DNA from: Gracilaria vermiculophylla
Lineage: Eukaryota > Rhodophyta > Florideophyceae > Gracilariales > Gracilariaceae
Assembly (NCBI GenBank): GCA_019155205.2
Contig: JAHNZQ020003150.1
Location: forward strand, 1,889,911-1,917,820
Direction: 5' to 3'
DNA length: 27,910 nt
Below are positions 16,301 through 26,620 of this stretch, piece after piece (position 1 is the stretch's first letter; each line of letters opens with the position of its first letter). Both the position numbers and the translations under genes were made by a program. The notes below the pieces were generated by a model that had not been told where the DNA came from, made no database searches, and worked only from the letters and a program-made list of their open reading frames with translations.

Positions 16301-18420
16301 TCGATTTTACCAGCATCCGGCTGCCTCGCAAAGTTAGCAGATCGCTATGGGCACTTCGTGGGTTTGCGTTACTGCTATAACGAGTAATGTAACTATGCAG
16401 ATGCCAGAAATGAAGGCTTTGATGCACATGGAATACCTTGCCTCTTGCTGTGCGGCGTATGTAATATTACATACGGCTTTGACGTTGTTTTCACTATGAG
16501 AACGGCTGGGAGGCGTTCTGCCTCGGGCACATTACTCAGCCCCCATTGTTGTTCGCTGGTCATCCGTTCCGGCGATTTTCTGCCCTATTCGTATGTCCAG
16601 GCTGATTTCCGGGGCCCGGGGTGGGCCCTGATGGGAGGCTCTTTTTGAATCTTGTGCAGAAGCACGTCGGAAGTCCCACAAGTGAGAGGGTTGTCAGTGG
16701 ATAGATGGGGCTTTTGGGTACTGCGAAGCTCTCTAAAATTCAAAAACGATGTTCTATACTCGCTACTTGTCCAGTCATTCGTGGCTTCGAGTTTTTCATC
16801 AACACAGGCAGCGCCTCCATGTCGTGTTGTTGGCTGCGCAGAGAGCGAAGGATTGCATTGAGTGGGATTGATTTCCTCGATCCTAAACCATTCTCGACAT
16901 TTTGCACCGGCCCTGAATGAAAGCGCGGTATGGCAACAATCGCTGGAGAGAGCGAGCGTTGGTCTTGGCCAGCTTCTGTGTGGTTGAAAACTTCCGGTTC
17001 CATTGCAGCAACAGAGGCAGCAGTTCAAGCAGCAACAGCAGCGGCGGGCACAGATTACGTGCATGGGCCGTCGCGGTCGCTCACATCTGGCGGAGTCGAA
17101 CGGCATGTTGTACGACTTGAGGTAGTAGTAGCAAAATTTGTCCGCAGGCCGGGCCCTAGGCCGGGACCGTTGGAGCTCATGGGGCACGAGGGCCAGGACA
17201 ACAGAGAAAGCAGGAAAACCAAGAGGAGAGAGGGCGGATCCAGCGGAAAAATGGGAAAACGATGGCACGAAATGTATCACAGGGGAGTTAAAAGAAGTTT
17301 AGCCAGGCTCAAGCTCTCCTCTGAGGTGGGTGTAGCTGGCTTCTGTCGTTTTTGTTTTTGAAACCAGACTGTAACCGTCCGTTACTTTACTTCATCTACT
17401 TGAACGTTCTGTTCGCACTTCGCTATGTTGTCTTGCGCCTGAACTATGCAACGTGTGCTTGCATCGCTTAAAGCACACGACGCACCTCTGCGACATGGCT
17501 TGAACCGAGTGTCGTGCTTACAAATTTCATTGTTCTAGCACCTCGTTCTGCGACGTGCTGGGACACAGCTTGCAGTACGTAGCACGACTCCCCTGAAGCA
17601 CTAGAGTCTACGGCTTATCTTTGTTACGAGTAGACTATGCAACTGCATTTTCCATGCGTCCCATCCAGGGGTTATCACGGGGCAGCACTTCCGTGATCGT
17701 GACATGTACTGTAGACATTGCCCTTTCGGCAGCACCATAAGCTTCTATATTAAAACTCTGCGTGAAGTATTCTTCTTCACGACAACGTCGTTTGCAGTGC
17801 CAGCCGCAAAGTTCCGTGATCTTAATCCATCTGTTCTGAATCATGAGACCGGGCTTTGTAGTATACCTGCCATTAACTGTAAAAGGCTCGAAAGTGCAAA
17901 GCGACAATGAAAATCATGCGATACATACATGGCCTTGCAAGCAACTATTCGTACGCATTGTAGTAACGCAAACATAATCGGTGCGCTGAAGACATAATGT
18001 ATAGGATATCGCGATCAAAAAAAGGGCTTCTTGTTCGAAATGATACAGGGAATGGCACTGTGGTGCAATGAATGGCGCATTCAGAACAAGCTGGTGGGCT
18101 TACTGTGTTGATAGGTTAAAGAAACACAAGAGAAGAGCAAGATAAAGAGAGAAAGGAAATGGTACGTACCAAACAAATAGTTTGCTCAATGTATTACTGA
18201 CCTCGCCACCTATCGGACGACATACTCTGAGGCGTCCTGAGCTCTAACGAAAGGTAATAAATTACAGGGCGGGAAGTGTCTTTCTTTGGTTGGTTGTCAA
18301 TGATTTCCTTTCCAGTGTCATTTCTTGACCAGCAGGGCAATTTAAATCTCGTTGCCTGAACGGAGCGGCGCCGGTTTTCATGCGCTTCCATCTGAACCGT
18401 TGATCTAGTACCATAAATCT
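16301..18420. other. No recognised gene; CAG-rich patch
   Basis: Open frames here (minus 17280-16585; plus 16930-17361; minus 17907-17635; minus 18475-18194) match nothing I recognise. The first two overlap antisense, and their Cys/Gln/Ala runs come from a CAG-rich stretch at about 17009-17045, so they are probably not genes. An isolated FFINTGSASMSC (plus, about 16790) faintly resembles a retropepsin loop but has no support around it. 17400-18180 appears non-coding. Confidence 0.4.
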
Positions 18421-18508
18421 CGGTATTTCCGTTTGCCTCTTCGTCACTTCTGAGGCCATCATAGGTATTTTTCATAACAATTGATTCTTCTCATTTTTAT
18501 CTTCGCGC
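18421..18508 (+). repeat. 88-bp flanking direct duplication, left copy
   Basis: Starts CGGTATTTCCG and ends CTTCGCGC, abutting the first base of the Gypsy-A 5' LTR. The right copy is 23688-23775, abutting the 3' LTR. Hand alignment gives 4 mismatches and no gaps. Similarity does not extend beyond either outer edge. Confidence 0.9.
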
Positions 18509-18712
18509 TGTGACAAATAGAAGTCAAAGCTCTAATTAGAAGTGGTACTCAGATTTAGCGCGCCGTGGTCGGCAAGATATCTTGGGCTAATTAGATGGAG
18601 TCAAATTAGAAAGTCGAGAAAATAAAAGGCACCCGATCGGAGAAGAATCGGAGAAGGGGAAGAAAACTTCCCAGGGTGCCGGTCTTTGTCCCAGCTAGAG
18701 CGCGATTTGGCA
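18509..18712 (+). repeat. Gypsy-A 5' LTR
   Basis: Begins TGTGACAAATAG, ends GATTTGGCA. Pairs with 23484-23687 at equal length. Contains AAATAAAAGG (about 18619), a possible TATA or poly(A) element. Confidence 0.9.
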
Positions 18713-18773
18713 CAGTAATTACTTTTCGCAAACAAACAGGTCGTGCTCGCAGCTCAAGACAATTCTGGCAACC

Positions 18774-19730
18774 ATGGATGAAGTAGAAAAGACGGATCAT
18801 GCGACTGTTCCCCCGACAACGATCGTCGGTCTCGAAGCTCCTCTTCTGCAGCATATCGATGTCCCATCTATATCGGCTTTTCTGAAAGAACGACAGATTT
18901 ATGAGATGAAAGTTAGTGAAAAGAACAAGGATCCTAATGTTCAGATCACCCCTACGTCGTACAAAGCATCCATAACTCAGACTGTTATTGAAATAATGAT
19001 CGATGGCAAGTATCTCTATGCGGTGAAAGTTGAAGACATAACTGAAGACATGCTCAAAGAGTGTCTCGATAAACATTCAAAGCTGGATTTTAAGAAGTTA
19101 CGCATGACTGAATGGTAACGAATTGTCGCAGATGTGTGCATGAACATGAAGCTTTCTGACGCCAAGAGTCGTGTATGGCAACTAATCGTGGACTATACGG
19201 AAGCGTTGCGCAAAGCGGGATACACTGAAGCCATTTGCGAATGCCCGGAAATGTCAATTCGTCATATTCGTGACCGCACGCAGCCCCGTAAGCTGTTGAA
19301 TCATATAGAGGAGATCATCCGTATGAAGTGTAAGACAAAGATTCACAGGAGTAATTTTCGCGTTTATGCTAAACGACTAGCCGAAGAAGCGCAAATAATT
19401 GAACAAGCCCGAACAGGAAGTACGCGTTCTGTTTTGGGTGGTGATGCTTCGGATATCCTACCACTGAGCGCTAACCGTACGAGTTCCAAGAAGCGGCATC
19501 TTCATTCCGACGCAAAGAAGGGAAGCACGAGTGATGAGGACTTAAAACGTCCGCGTATGCTTCCATTTTGCTGGAACAAGGATACATGTCCTGGAGAGAG
19601 ACACAAGCTAAATGACTGCAAGAAAACTTCTACAGAGAAGAAGAAAAAATTATTTGCGCACATCCGAAAGGAACAGAAAGAGAAGAAGAACACGATCAAG
19701 ACGTTGCAATCTCTTGGTATGGTTCTCAGT
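18774..19730 (+). pseudogene. Gypsy-A gag portion of the polyprotein
   Basis: The ATG at 18774 sits in an ideal eukaryotic context (AACCATGGA), the first ATG after the LTR. The first 114 residues (MDEVEKTDHATVPPTTIVGL...) end at TAA 19116-19118, and the same frame resumes with RIVADVCMNMKLSDAKSRVW. Near 19567 FCWNKDTCPGERHKLNDC is a zinc-knuckle variant (C-x5-C-x4-H-x4-C) followed by a Lys-rich helix. These suit capsid and nucleocapsid functions; sequence outside the knuckle is too divergent to identify alone. One premature stop. Confidence 0.75.
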
Positions 19731-21860
19731 TCTGTAATGTTTGATGCAACCTTTATTGGTCAGAGGGGGGCATTGGATGTGACTCTTCTCACCGATCAAG
19801 GAGCAGCGGTCAACTGCATTTCGACAGAAATTTTTAAGCTACTGAAGCAAAAGAACTGCGTTCGGGATGTTAAGGAACTGAATCCGACAGACTATTACAA
19901 CGGTCTTGACAACAAGACTCCGTCTATAGCAGCGCGTAGCATTTGTGGCGCTTATGTTGAGCTCGAGATCCGACATGGGACCAGAATTCGAATAAGGGAC
20001 TCGACTTGGCGGATTATGGACGTTACTTGTGACTATGTCATTCTCGGATGGCAAACCTTGGATACCTTGGGTCTAAATAATCATGAGCATCTTAAGGCAG
20101 CAGCCAAAAGATTGAAAGGAGATATTGACGTAAGTTTGCATCCACAAGAAGAGAATGTGAGTGAAAAGTCGAAGATAGCGTCTGTACTGTCTACCTACAC
20201 TTCGATGTATCACAGCCTTGGGGACGTTGAGGATGAAGAACTCTCCCATGACGACATCTATATCGATCTTGGTGATGATGAACCCAAGGATTTGGACGCA
20301 GCTCTTGCAGGCCTTGTTGAAGACGCCAAGGCCTATGGGATGTCCAACACGGGCTGTCAGCAGTTGCACCGACTATTCCAGAAGTACAGGCATGTTTGTC
20401 GCCTTCGTCTTGGAAAGACCCCTCCCGCCAAAGTACTGCCCCTACGTGTGAACATCAACGAAGGGCAGAAGCCAGTTAAGGTGAAGGTCAGGCGTTACCC
20501 GACACCGCATAGAAAGTACATGGATGCTTTTTTGAACAAGCTGGTAGATATAGGGTCTATCTTTCCTAACCCAGGTGCAGAATGGCAATGTGCGCCTTTA
20601 GTTGTACCAAAGAAAGGAAGGGTGAATTTTAGGCTGACCATACACCCTAGGCCACTGAATGCAGCTACAAAAAAGATTGCATGGCCGATGCCTAATTTGG
20701 AAGTAGAGATGCATGGTTTTGCTTGAAGCACAGTCTTTGCGGCAATTGACTTAGTATCAGGATACTGGCAGCTTCCTTTGCATGAGGACTCGTGTTCTAA
20801 GTGCTCATTTGTAACGCCAAATGGCGTATACTCTTCACGCAGAGAGCTTATGGGTATGAATAATGCAGTTTCACATTTTCAGGGATCGATATACCCACTA
20901 CTTGAACATATGAAGCCGTCATTGAAGCTTTCGATTGATGATTTTGCACTCCACGACCAAGATGAAGAATCATTGATGGAGGTAGTTGCAGAATTACTTA
21001 AGGTATGTCATGAGAAAGGACTCTACGTCTCGGCAAGAAAGTCTAGATTTTTCAAGAAGGAAATTCGCTGGTGTGGCCGTACCATTGACGAAAACGGGTA
21101 CCGCATGGATCCGACGCGCATTGAAGCATTCCGAGATTTACAATTGCCCCAGACGGCAGCTGAAGTTTGTCAGTTTGTACACTGCTGTAGGTGAATGGGC
21201 AATGGCATACCAGATTTGGTCACACGGATGAAGCCCTTGACATACCTGCTGGAACAGGCCTATGCTAGAATAGGAAAGCGAAAGAAGAGTCTCTTGAAGC
21301 GAGTTCAGCTCCGTAGTCTCTCTTGGGGACAACACCATGAGACTGCGTTCAAGGACATACAAGAGAGTCTCCGTAACACTGTAAGACTGTCGTTTCTGAA
21401 AGATGAATGGGTCGTATGTAACTTTACGGATGCTTCCGAACAGTATTGGTCTGGTGTGGTCACCCAGATACCTAATGATCATCTACGATGGCCTTTGGAA
21501 GCACAAGAACATGAACCACTCGGATTTGTTGCTGGTGCTTTCAAACAGACGCAGAAGAGGTGTAATACGTACGAAAAGGAAGCCTATGCGATATTTCAGG
21601 TCTTCAAGAAGATGGACTACATGTTGCTTGGCCGCCTGGGTACCGTAGTGTTTACGGATCATCACAATCTTTTGTTCGTATTCTGTCCCACTGCCTACGA
21701 ATCTTCCCTGGGACGTCACATAGTCAGCAAGGTGCAGAGATGGACTTTATATTTAGCAAGATTTGATTATATCATTGAGCACATTGAAGGAAAAAAGAAT
21801 GTCTGTGTGGACATACTGACCAGATGCACAAAGGGATACCGTTCAAAACCTTCAGCCAGA
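19731..21860 (+). pseudogene. Gypsy-A protease, reverse transcriptase and RNase H
   Basis: Protease: LDVTLLTDQGAAVNCIS with Asp at 19794-19796. RT: KVLPLRVNINEGQKPVKVKV and LNKLVDIGSIFPNPGAEWQC, VVPKKGRVNFRLTIHPRPLN, TGA at 20724-20726, STVFAAIDLVSGYWQLPLHE, and LSIDDFALHDQDEES with the Asp pair at 20937-20942. ARKSRFFKKEIRWCGRTID and LPQTAAEVCQFVHCC follow, then TGA 21192-21194. RNase H: WVVCNFTDASEQYWSGVVTQ (Asp 21429-21431), NTYEKEAYAIFQVF, GTVVFTDHHNLLFVF, ending IIEHIEGKKNVCVDILTRC. All key residues except the two stop positions are kept, and no frameshift occurs across the region. Confidence 0.9.
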
Positions 21861-23429
21861 TACATTTCCAGTCTACTAGTTGCATCTACGCAAATGATTC
21901 TTCCGACAAATTCCTTTGTTTGGCCGAGCAAGGCTGACATTCAAAGAGTTCAACAGGATTATGAGACAGAAGCTGAAGTGATGAAAGACAGTGACGGAAT
22001 GTATCGCGTCATGGGACGAATATGGATCCCAGATAAGGATATTGAGCTCAAGCTCAAACTGATGGTCGTTTCTCATTGCGGTAGTTGCGGACATCGGGGT
22101 GCAACTGCAACGGAAAGCATCATCTGCGAGGAGTTTTATTGGAAATCTCTGTCAAGATACGTCAAAGCATTTGTGAAAGACTGTCTCTATTGCATTTTGT
22201 CTAGAGCCGGATCATTTTTGGAAAGGCCTTTTAGACAGGCACTTCACGCCACACGCCCAAACGAAGTTCTTCATGTCGAGTTCTTGCATATGGGGCGAAG
22301 TACATCAGAGTTCAAATACCTTGTATTGATCAGGAACTGCCTATCCGGATTTGTCTGGCAATGGCCATCGACAACCGCAAACGGTATAACTGCAGCCAAG
22401 GCACTATCGACATGGCTTGCGTCGTTCAGTGGTTGGGACACCTTAGTCTCTGACCAAGGTGCACATTTTCGGAACAGTCTGATGAAGAGTTTGTCAGAAG
22501 AATTTCATTACAAACATCATTTTACTACGGCATATTGTTCTTGGGCAAATGGATCTGTAGAACGTATCTGCCGTGAGGTTCAAAGAGCCTGTAAAGTGCT
22601 GCTAGCCGAGTGGAAACTGAAGCCTACCGAATGGAACGAGGTCACGGAAGTCGTACAGAGTGTACTTAATCATGCCCCTTTGAAGAGGCTCGGACATAGA
22701 AGTAACTCAGAGAAGAATGTGTACCGGACTCCTCTCGAAGTGTTCACTGGGCATAAGCCAAAACGTCCGCTGCTGTCCGCATGGATACCGGAAGGGTAAC
22801 CCAAACTAGCATCAACAAGTGAAGCTCGTGCGCGACAGTTGATTGAAGGCAATGCATTACAGGAGGCAATAGAGGACATGCATCGCGATGTAGCGAAACT
22901 GGTTTCAAAGGGCCGTACACATAGAGTTGATCAGTACAATATGAAGACAAGGGTTTAATTCCATAGTTTAGAGGTCGGATCGTTTGTTTTAGAGCGTCAG
23001 ACAGTGGATGGTGGACACAAACTACAGTTCAGGTGGAAAGTACCAAGACGGATTGTTGCGGTGAAATCGGAGTGATTATTCACCGTAGAAAACATCGTGA
23101 CGAAAAAGAAAGAGTCTGTTCACGTACGCCGTATGCTGCCATACAGAGCAAATTTGGATGAAGCAATAGTCGGTGACAACCTACTGTCTGCAATCAAGCA
23201 TAATGAGGATGTCATAGAGACAGTCGGACGCTTGAATGACATTCGAGATGGTCGGACAGGTGTTGAGATTCTCATAGAATGGGATGGTTTGCTTGATGAG
23301 ACTGATTTTACTTGGGAACCACTTCATCAAGTCTTTGAGGACCAACCTGAAATGGTTGAAGACTTTTTAGGCACATCTGGAAAGCGTGATTTGAAGCAGA
23401 GAGCTTTGCGATTGTGTAACCTAGAATGA
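21861..23429 (+). pseudogene. Gypsy-A integrase with C-terminal chromodomain
   Basis: Zinc domain: SHCGSCGHRG ... CLYC (about 22070-22190). Core: LHVEFLHMG, where Glu (22278-22280) stands at the usual first Asp; then LVSDQGAHFRN (Asp 22452-22454) and WANGSVERICREVQ (Glu 22560-22562). After TAA 22797-22799, STSEARARQLIEGNALQEAI, TAA 22956-22958, VGSFVLER, FRWKVPRRIV and TGA 23073-23075 carry the GPY-like tail. The last part (about 23214-23376) is a chromodomain: VETVGRLNDIRDG, VEILIEWDGLLDETDFTWEP, then EDFLGTSGK. It probably read histone marks to target insertion. Three stops and the D-to-E change make it inactive as read. Confidence 0.88.
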
Positions 23430-23483
23430 ACCAGATAGTCTCAGTTGTTTGGTACATTTGAGACAAACTAGTTCATTGAGTAT

Positions 23484-23687
23484 TGAGACAAATAGAAGTC
23501 TAAGCTCTAATTAAGAGTGGTATTCAAATTTAGCGCGCCGTGGTCGGCAAGATATCTTGGGCTAATTTGATGGAGTCAAATTAGTAAGTCGAGTTAATTA
23601 AAGGCACAAGATCGGAGAATGATCGAAGGAGGGGAAGAAAACTTCCCAGAGTGCCGGTCTTTGTCTCAGCGAGAGCGCGATTTGGCA
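23484..23687 (+). repeat. Gypsy-A 3' LTR
   Basis: Starts TGAGACAAATAG and ends GATTTGGCA; same length as the 5' LTR, about 20 substitutions. A second TTGAGACAAA lies at 23458-23467, 25 bp upstream of the same word at the LTR edge. Confidence 0.9.
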
Positions 23688-23775
23688 CGGTATTTCCGTT
23701 TGCCTCTTCGTCACGTCTTAGGCCATCATAGGTATTTTTCATAACAATTGATTCTTCTCGTTTTTATCTTTGCGC
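23688..23775 (+). repeat. 88-bp flanking direct duplication, right copy
   Basis: Begins at the first base after the 3' LTR (CGGTATTTCCG) and ends TTTGCGC. Partner of 18421-18508. Confidence 0.9.
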
Positions 23776-24504
23776 CAACCCAGCCTACAGAGGTATTATT
23801 ATCTCTGAGAGGGCGGCACACCTTTCAGTTGCACCGCACTTATCACGGAACCCATCCGTCTCGCATCATTTTGTCACATTTTTTAATTCCATCATGCCTT
23901 TTTCTTTCCTGTCATCTTGTGCCTTTTTTGGTCTCCAGTTGGTCATCTGCGCTATATCCGGTCAGGGTTTAAATGTCTGAAAAACGCAGGCTCTTTCCCA
24001 GTTGGGGTCCTCCAATAGGCTGCCAGTTTCATTTCATAAGCAGCGCCAGCACTGGGACCGATGACTTAGCACATAAAGCCCCCCATGAAGGACCCCAGAG
24101 GTGGAGTTAACGACGTCAAGGAAGTGAAAACCCTTGCCTTTTTGCCCCCAATTGGACATTTACCTTGCCTTACCGCAACCACTGGAGCATCCCCTTCGCG
24201 TCCTGGCTTTTTTCCGCGAGTTTGTTCTACCGGGGACTGCAGCTCCTCCGTGCTCTTTTGCACGGATATCCGGTACGTTGCCTACTCGCCTTGAAGCGTA
24301 AAACAAACATGCTCTGAGGTTGCACCGTCCAAATTTTCTTCTGGCTACTCAAAAACGTTCGATTTTTCACCTTCTATGGATTCCCTGGCCGGTACGGTCA
24401 CGGCGTAATCTCCAGTTTTCATTGTGCCTAACCCTGGTTTGGACGAACACATATATATATTTATCTCCATATCCAGACATACGTTGGAAACTCTAAACAA
24501 ACGC
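23776..24504. other. Intergenic; no recognised gene
   Basis: Pyrimidine-rich with short open frames only. CTGGGACCGATGACTTAGCA (24051-24070), followed by CATAAAGCCCCCC, vaguely recalls tails of non-LTR elements or SINEs, but I cannot support an assignment. The 3' LTR of Gypsy-C would be expected here; no match to 27680-27910 was seen by eye. Confidence 0.4.
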
Positions 24505-24673
24505 CACTCTATAGCACTCTAGATACAACCATTTTGGCTTCCAATTCGAAGCGCAGAGCGGTAAGGTCTATACTATCCTGTGCGATATCGTATATGTATC
24601 CCTCTACACGGTGGTGGAAGGCGTTGGTTGTATTTTTATGATCCACGATAGTTTCCACAGCATTTGGGTCATT
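24505..24673 (-). pseudogene. Gypsy-C chromodomain-like C-terminus
   Basis: Open minus-strand stretch: NAVETIVDHKNTTN, FHHRVEGYIYDIAQDSIDL, then LRFELEAKMVVSRVL and TAG. The spacing mimics I-V-x-H ... Y-x-V-R-W-x-G-Y ... D-x-T-W of Ty3 chromodomains, but both Trp residues are gone. Position after the integrase tail supports it. Confidence 0.4.
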
Positions 24674-24779
24674 TACCAGCTCCAGTTCGAGCCTGTTGTC
24701 TGGCTTGAATGGGATTGGTTGTAATGCAGAGTCTTACATAGGTTCTGGTAATGATGAAAGTTTTAGGGAAAGGATCGTT

Positions 24780-25640
24780 TCAAATTAGGAGCGATGAGCC
24801 TTTGACATCCAATTAACCGATATGGTATTGGCACGTCCTCGTTCCTTGATAGTTTGTTTGGCTCCATCCTGTAAATAAACTGAAACGGGCCATTGGGGTC
24901 AATATTAACTTCGTGTATTCATTAGATCTTTTCATTGGTCCTCGCAATCTTCTCATGGGACTGGACTGGCTTTTTCGGGATGTAAATCTACAAAAAAGTG
25001 GTCCCCGGGTTCCAGTTTGAATACGAGACTCATCTGTTCGTCATGATACGCTTTAACCACATTTTGGAATTCTTCATTCGCTTGGTCGTAACCTTAAGAG
25101 ATTCGAGCGGCGCTGGGAAATAGATTTTTCTATCCGCGCCGATGCTTGTATCCCCGCTGCATGTAGGTTCGCTGCTTTGTGCCAAGCCAGGTCCATGTCA
25201 AACGGTTTCGTATCTGTAGATCTATGCACTTGTGGTTTGTCAGCTTACGTTAATGTCGGAAAGAAATTTCAAAAAAGGTTTAGTGTTCGGCCACGTAATT
25301 TTGGAACCTCGCCATTAATGTTTTGTTGAGTCGTTCGTTTTGGCCAATGGCCTGGGGATGGTACGCACTCGTGAAATACTGCTTCAAATCGAACAAAACG
25401 AAAATGGATTCAAAGAATGAAAAACTGGATCTGTTGTCAATGAGGAGGTATAAAGCCGCACCATACGGATTTGCCCAATTGGTCAGGAATGCTTCTTTCA
25501 TGACTGCTGAGGTTGTGCTCTTCATCGGAATGGCTCTGTTTAACTACAAAAACCTATCAGTGGTGACTAGCACGTGTATTCAGCCCTTGATAATTTCTAA
25601 AAGCGGGCCGAGCAATGCAACGGCGATACACTATACTGAG
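24780..25640 (-). pseudogene. Gypsy-C integrase core and tail
   Basis: IAVALLGPLLEIIKG, stop, HVLVTTDRF; then MKSTTSAVMKEAFLTNWANP, ALYLLIDNRSSFSFF and TSAYHPQAIGQNERLNKTL. The second Asp (25436-25438) and Glu (25334-25336) are kept; the first catalytic Asp appears replaced by Ala in AVALLGPL. The tail DQANEEFQNVVKAYHDEQMS, FKLEPGDHFFVDLHPEK (about 25090-24960) is the beta-barrel entry of Ty3 integrases. Frames change at least twice between core and tail. Confidence 0.7.
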
Positions 25641-25881
25641 CCGGCAGCAGGAAAAAACTGTAACTATTTCCTCGGCTTGTGCACCCCGTCTCGAGTCCTG
25701 ACACAAAATCAGCAGTTAACCACAATGGTGTAAGCATTGATTGCCAGCGGGGGCCACTTGAACTCTGGCAGTAGGGTGTGGAACATCCGTGAACCACTTG
25801 GACAGCCCAAGAGCACAGGAATATGTGCTGGATAAATAGCGCGCTAAAGTGGATTTGAGAACATCTTTTGGAGCAGGCCAT

Positions 25882-26620
25882 TCATAGGAGATCTCTGTAC
25901 CGAGTACTTTTTGTGTTCATAGTCGGGCAGAGTCCTTTTTTGTCCTGTAAATCGAAATATCTTCTTTCAGTAACTATCGGTCACCTGTTTCCATAAAATG
26001 TTTTCCATGATTGTGAAATCTGGTATGCGTGCCGTACCTGACAAGGAGCGTAGTTTTTTCTTTACTGTTTTGCTCATTGCAGACAGGGTTCTCGAATTCC
26101 ATTCATGAGCCTCCTTCATCATTCCTAGTTGATCGTACCACTAAACACGAGATCTAGTTCTCTCTTGCCTACTCTTTCTACCCACCGGTATGTATAGAGG
26201 ACAACGTGTCCGCATTATTATGTTTTATTACTGGTCAGGATTAGATTTCATAGTCAAACTCCGACGAGCGCAATCTTCATGTCACCAGGCGTTCGGCATC
26301 TACAGGGTCAACAATCCACGATACGGCACTATGGTCCATCCAAAACGTGAACGTAGCTACAAATAGATACAGCCTGAGCATCAGCATGCTGCATACTACG
26401 GCGAGGCAATTTTTTTGCGTTACAGAATAGGTCTGTTACTCCATGGTCATAGTTCTGCTCCAATATCCAATTGGTGCTTTACTTCTGTCTGCTTGCTCTT
26501 GCCTCAGGCACCATCGTATCTAAGCGGCTGATGTGTTCGAATCCCACGGGCACGGGCGTTTCCACAGTGGTAGGAATAAGACAGGATACGTACGAAGCCC
26601 ATAATCAAGGGTGGAGATGC
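25882..26620. other. Gypsy-C interior, no readable domain
   Basis: RNase H and the integrase zinc domain should lie here by position. No convincing motif was found in any minus-strand frame; the stretch is either too decayed or replaced. Confidence 0.35.

Larger units (their letters stand above)
18509..23687 (+). mobile_element. Gypsy-A: near full-length Ty3/gypsy chromodomain LTR retrotransposon
   Basis: 204-bp LTRs (TG...CA) flank a gag-pol in the order gag, protease, RT, RNase H, integrase, chromodomain: the chromovirus layout. One frame runs 18774-23429 with six internal stops and no frameshift. LTRs differ at about 20 of 204 positions without any gap, so the insertion is not recent. No tRNA primer site could be identified after the 5' LTR, and no clear polypurine tract precedes the 3' LTR. 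It is bordered exactly by an 88-bp direct duplication instead of the usual 4-6 bp. Confidence 0.9.

Noticed and set aside
16770..16830. FFINTGSASMS resembling a retropepsin D-T-G loop on the plus strand
   Set aside because: Catalytic Asp would be Asn, and there is no flanking gag or RT on this strand.
16585..17361. Overlapping antisense open frames (231 aa minus, 143 aa plus) with Cys/Gln/Ala runs
   Set aside because: The runs come from a CAG-rich patch read in different frames; no domain similarity and no supporting context.
18194..18475. Minus-strand frame running through the left 88-bp block as a host exon
   Set aside because: No recognisable protein. The frame is not preserved on the right side, where the block abuts the LTR.
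18774..23429. Reassigned stop codons (TGA=Trp, TAA/TAG=Gln) across the window
   Set aside because: TGA also replaces an expected Cys (Copia-B Gag knuckle) and probably Gly (20724), and TAG replaces an apparent Trp (3665). The pattern is inconsistent, so ordinary mutation is more likely.
24051..24083. Non-LTR or SINE 3' tail (GGGACCGATGACTTAGCACATAA)
   Set aside because: Faint recollection of similar tails only; no poly(A) or microsatellite end and no target duplication seen.
25597..25881. LTADFVSGL as the first integrase Asp motif of Gypsy-C
   Set aside because: The better-supported frame places the block at IAVALLGPLLE, continuous with HVLVTTDRF and the core; the other match is probably chance in a different frame.
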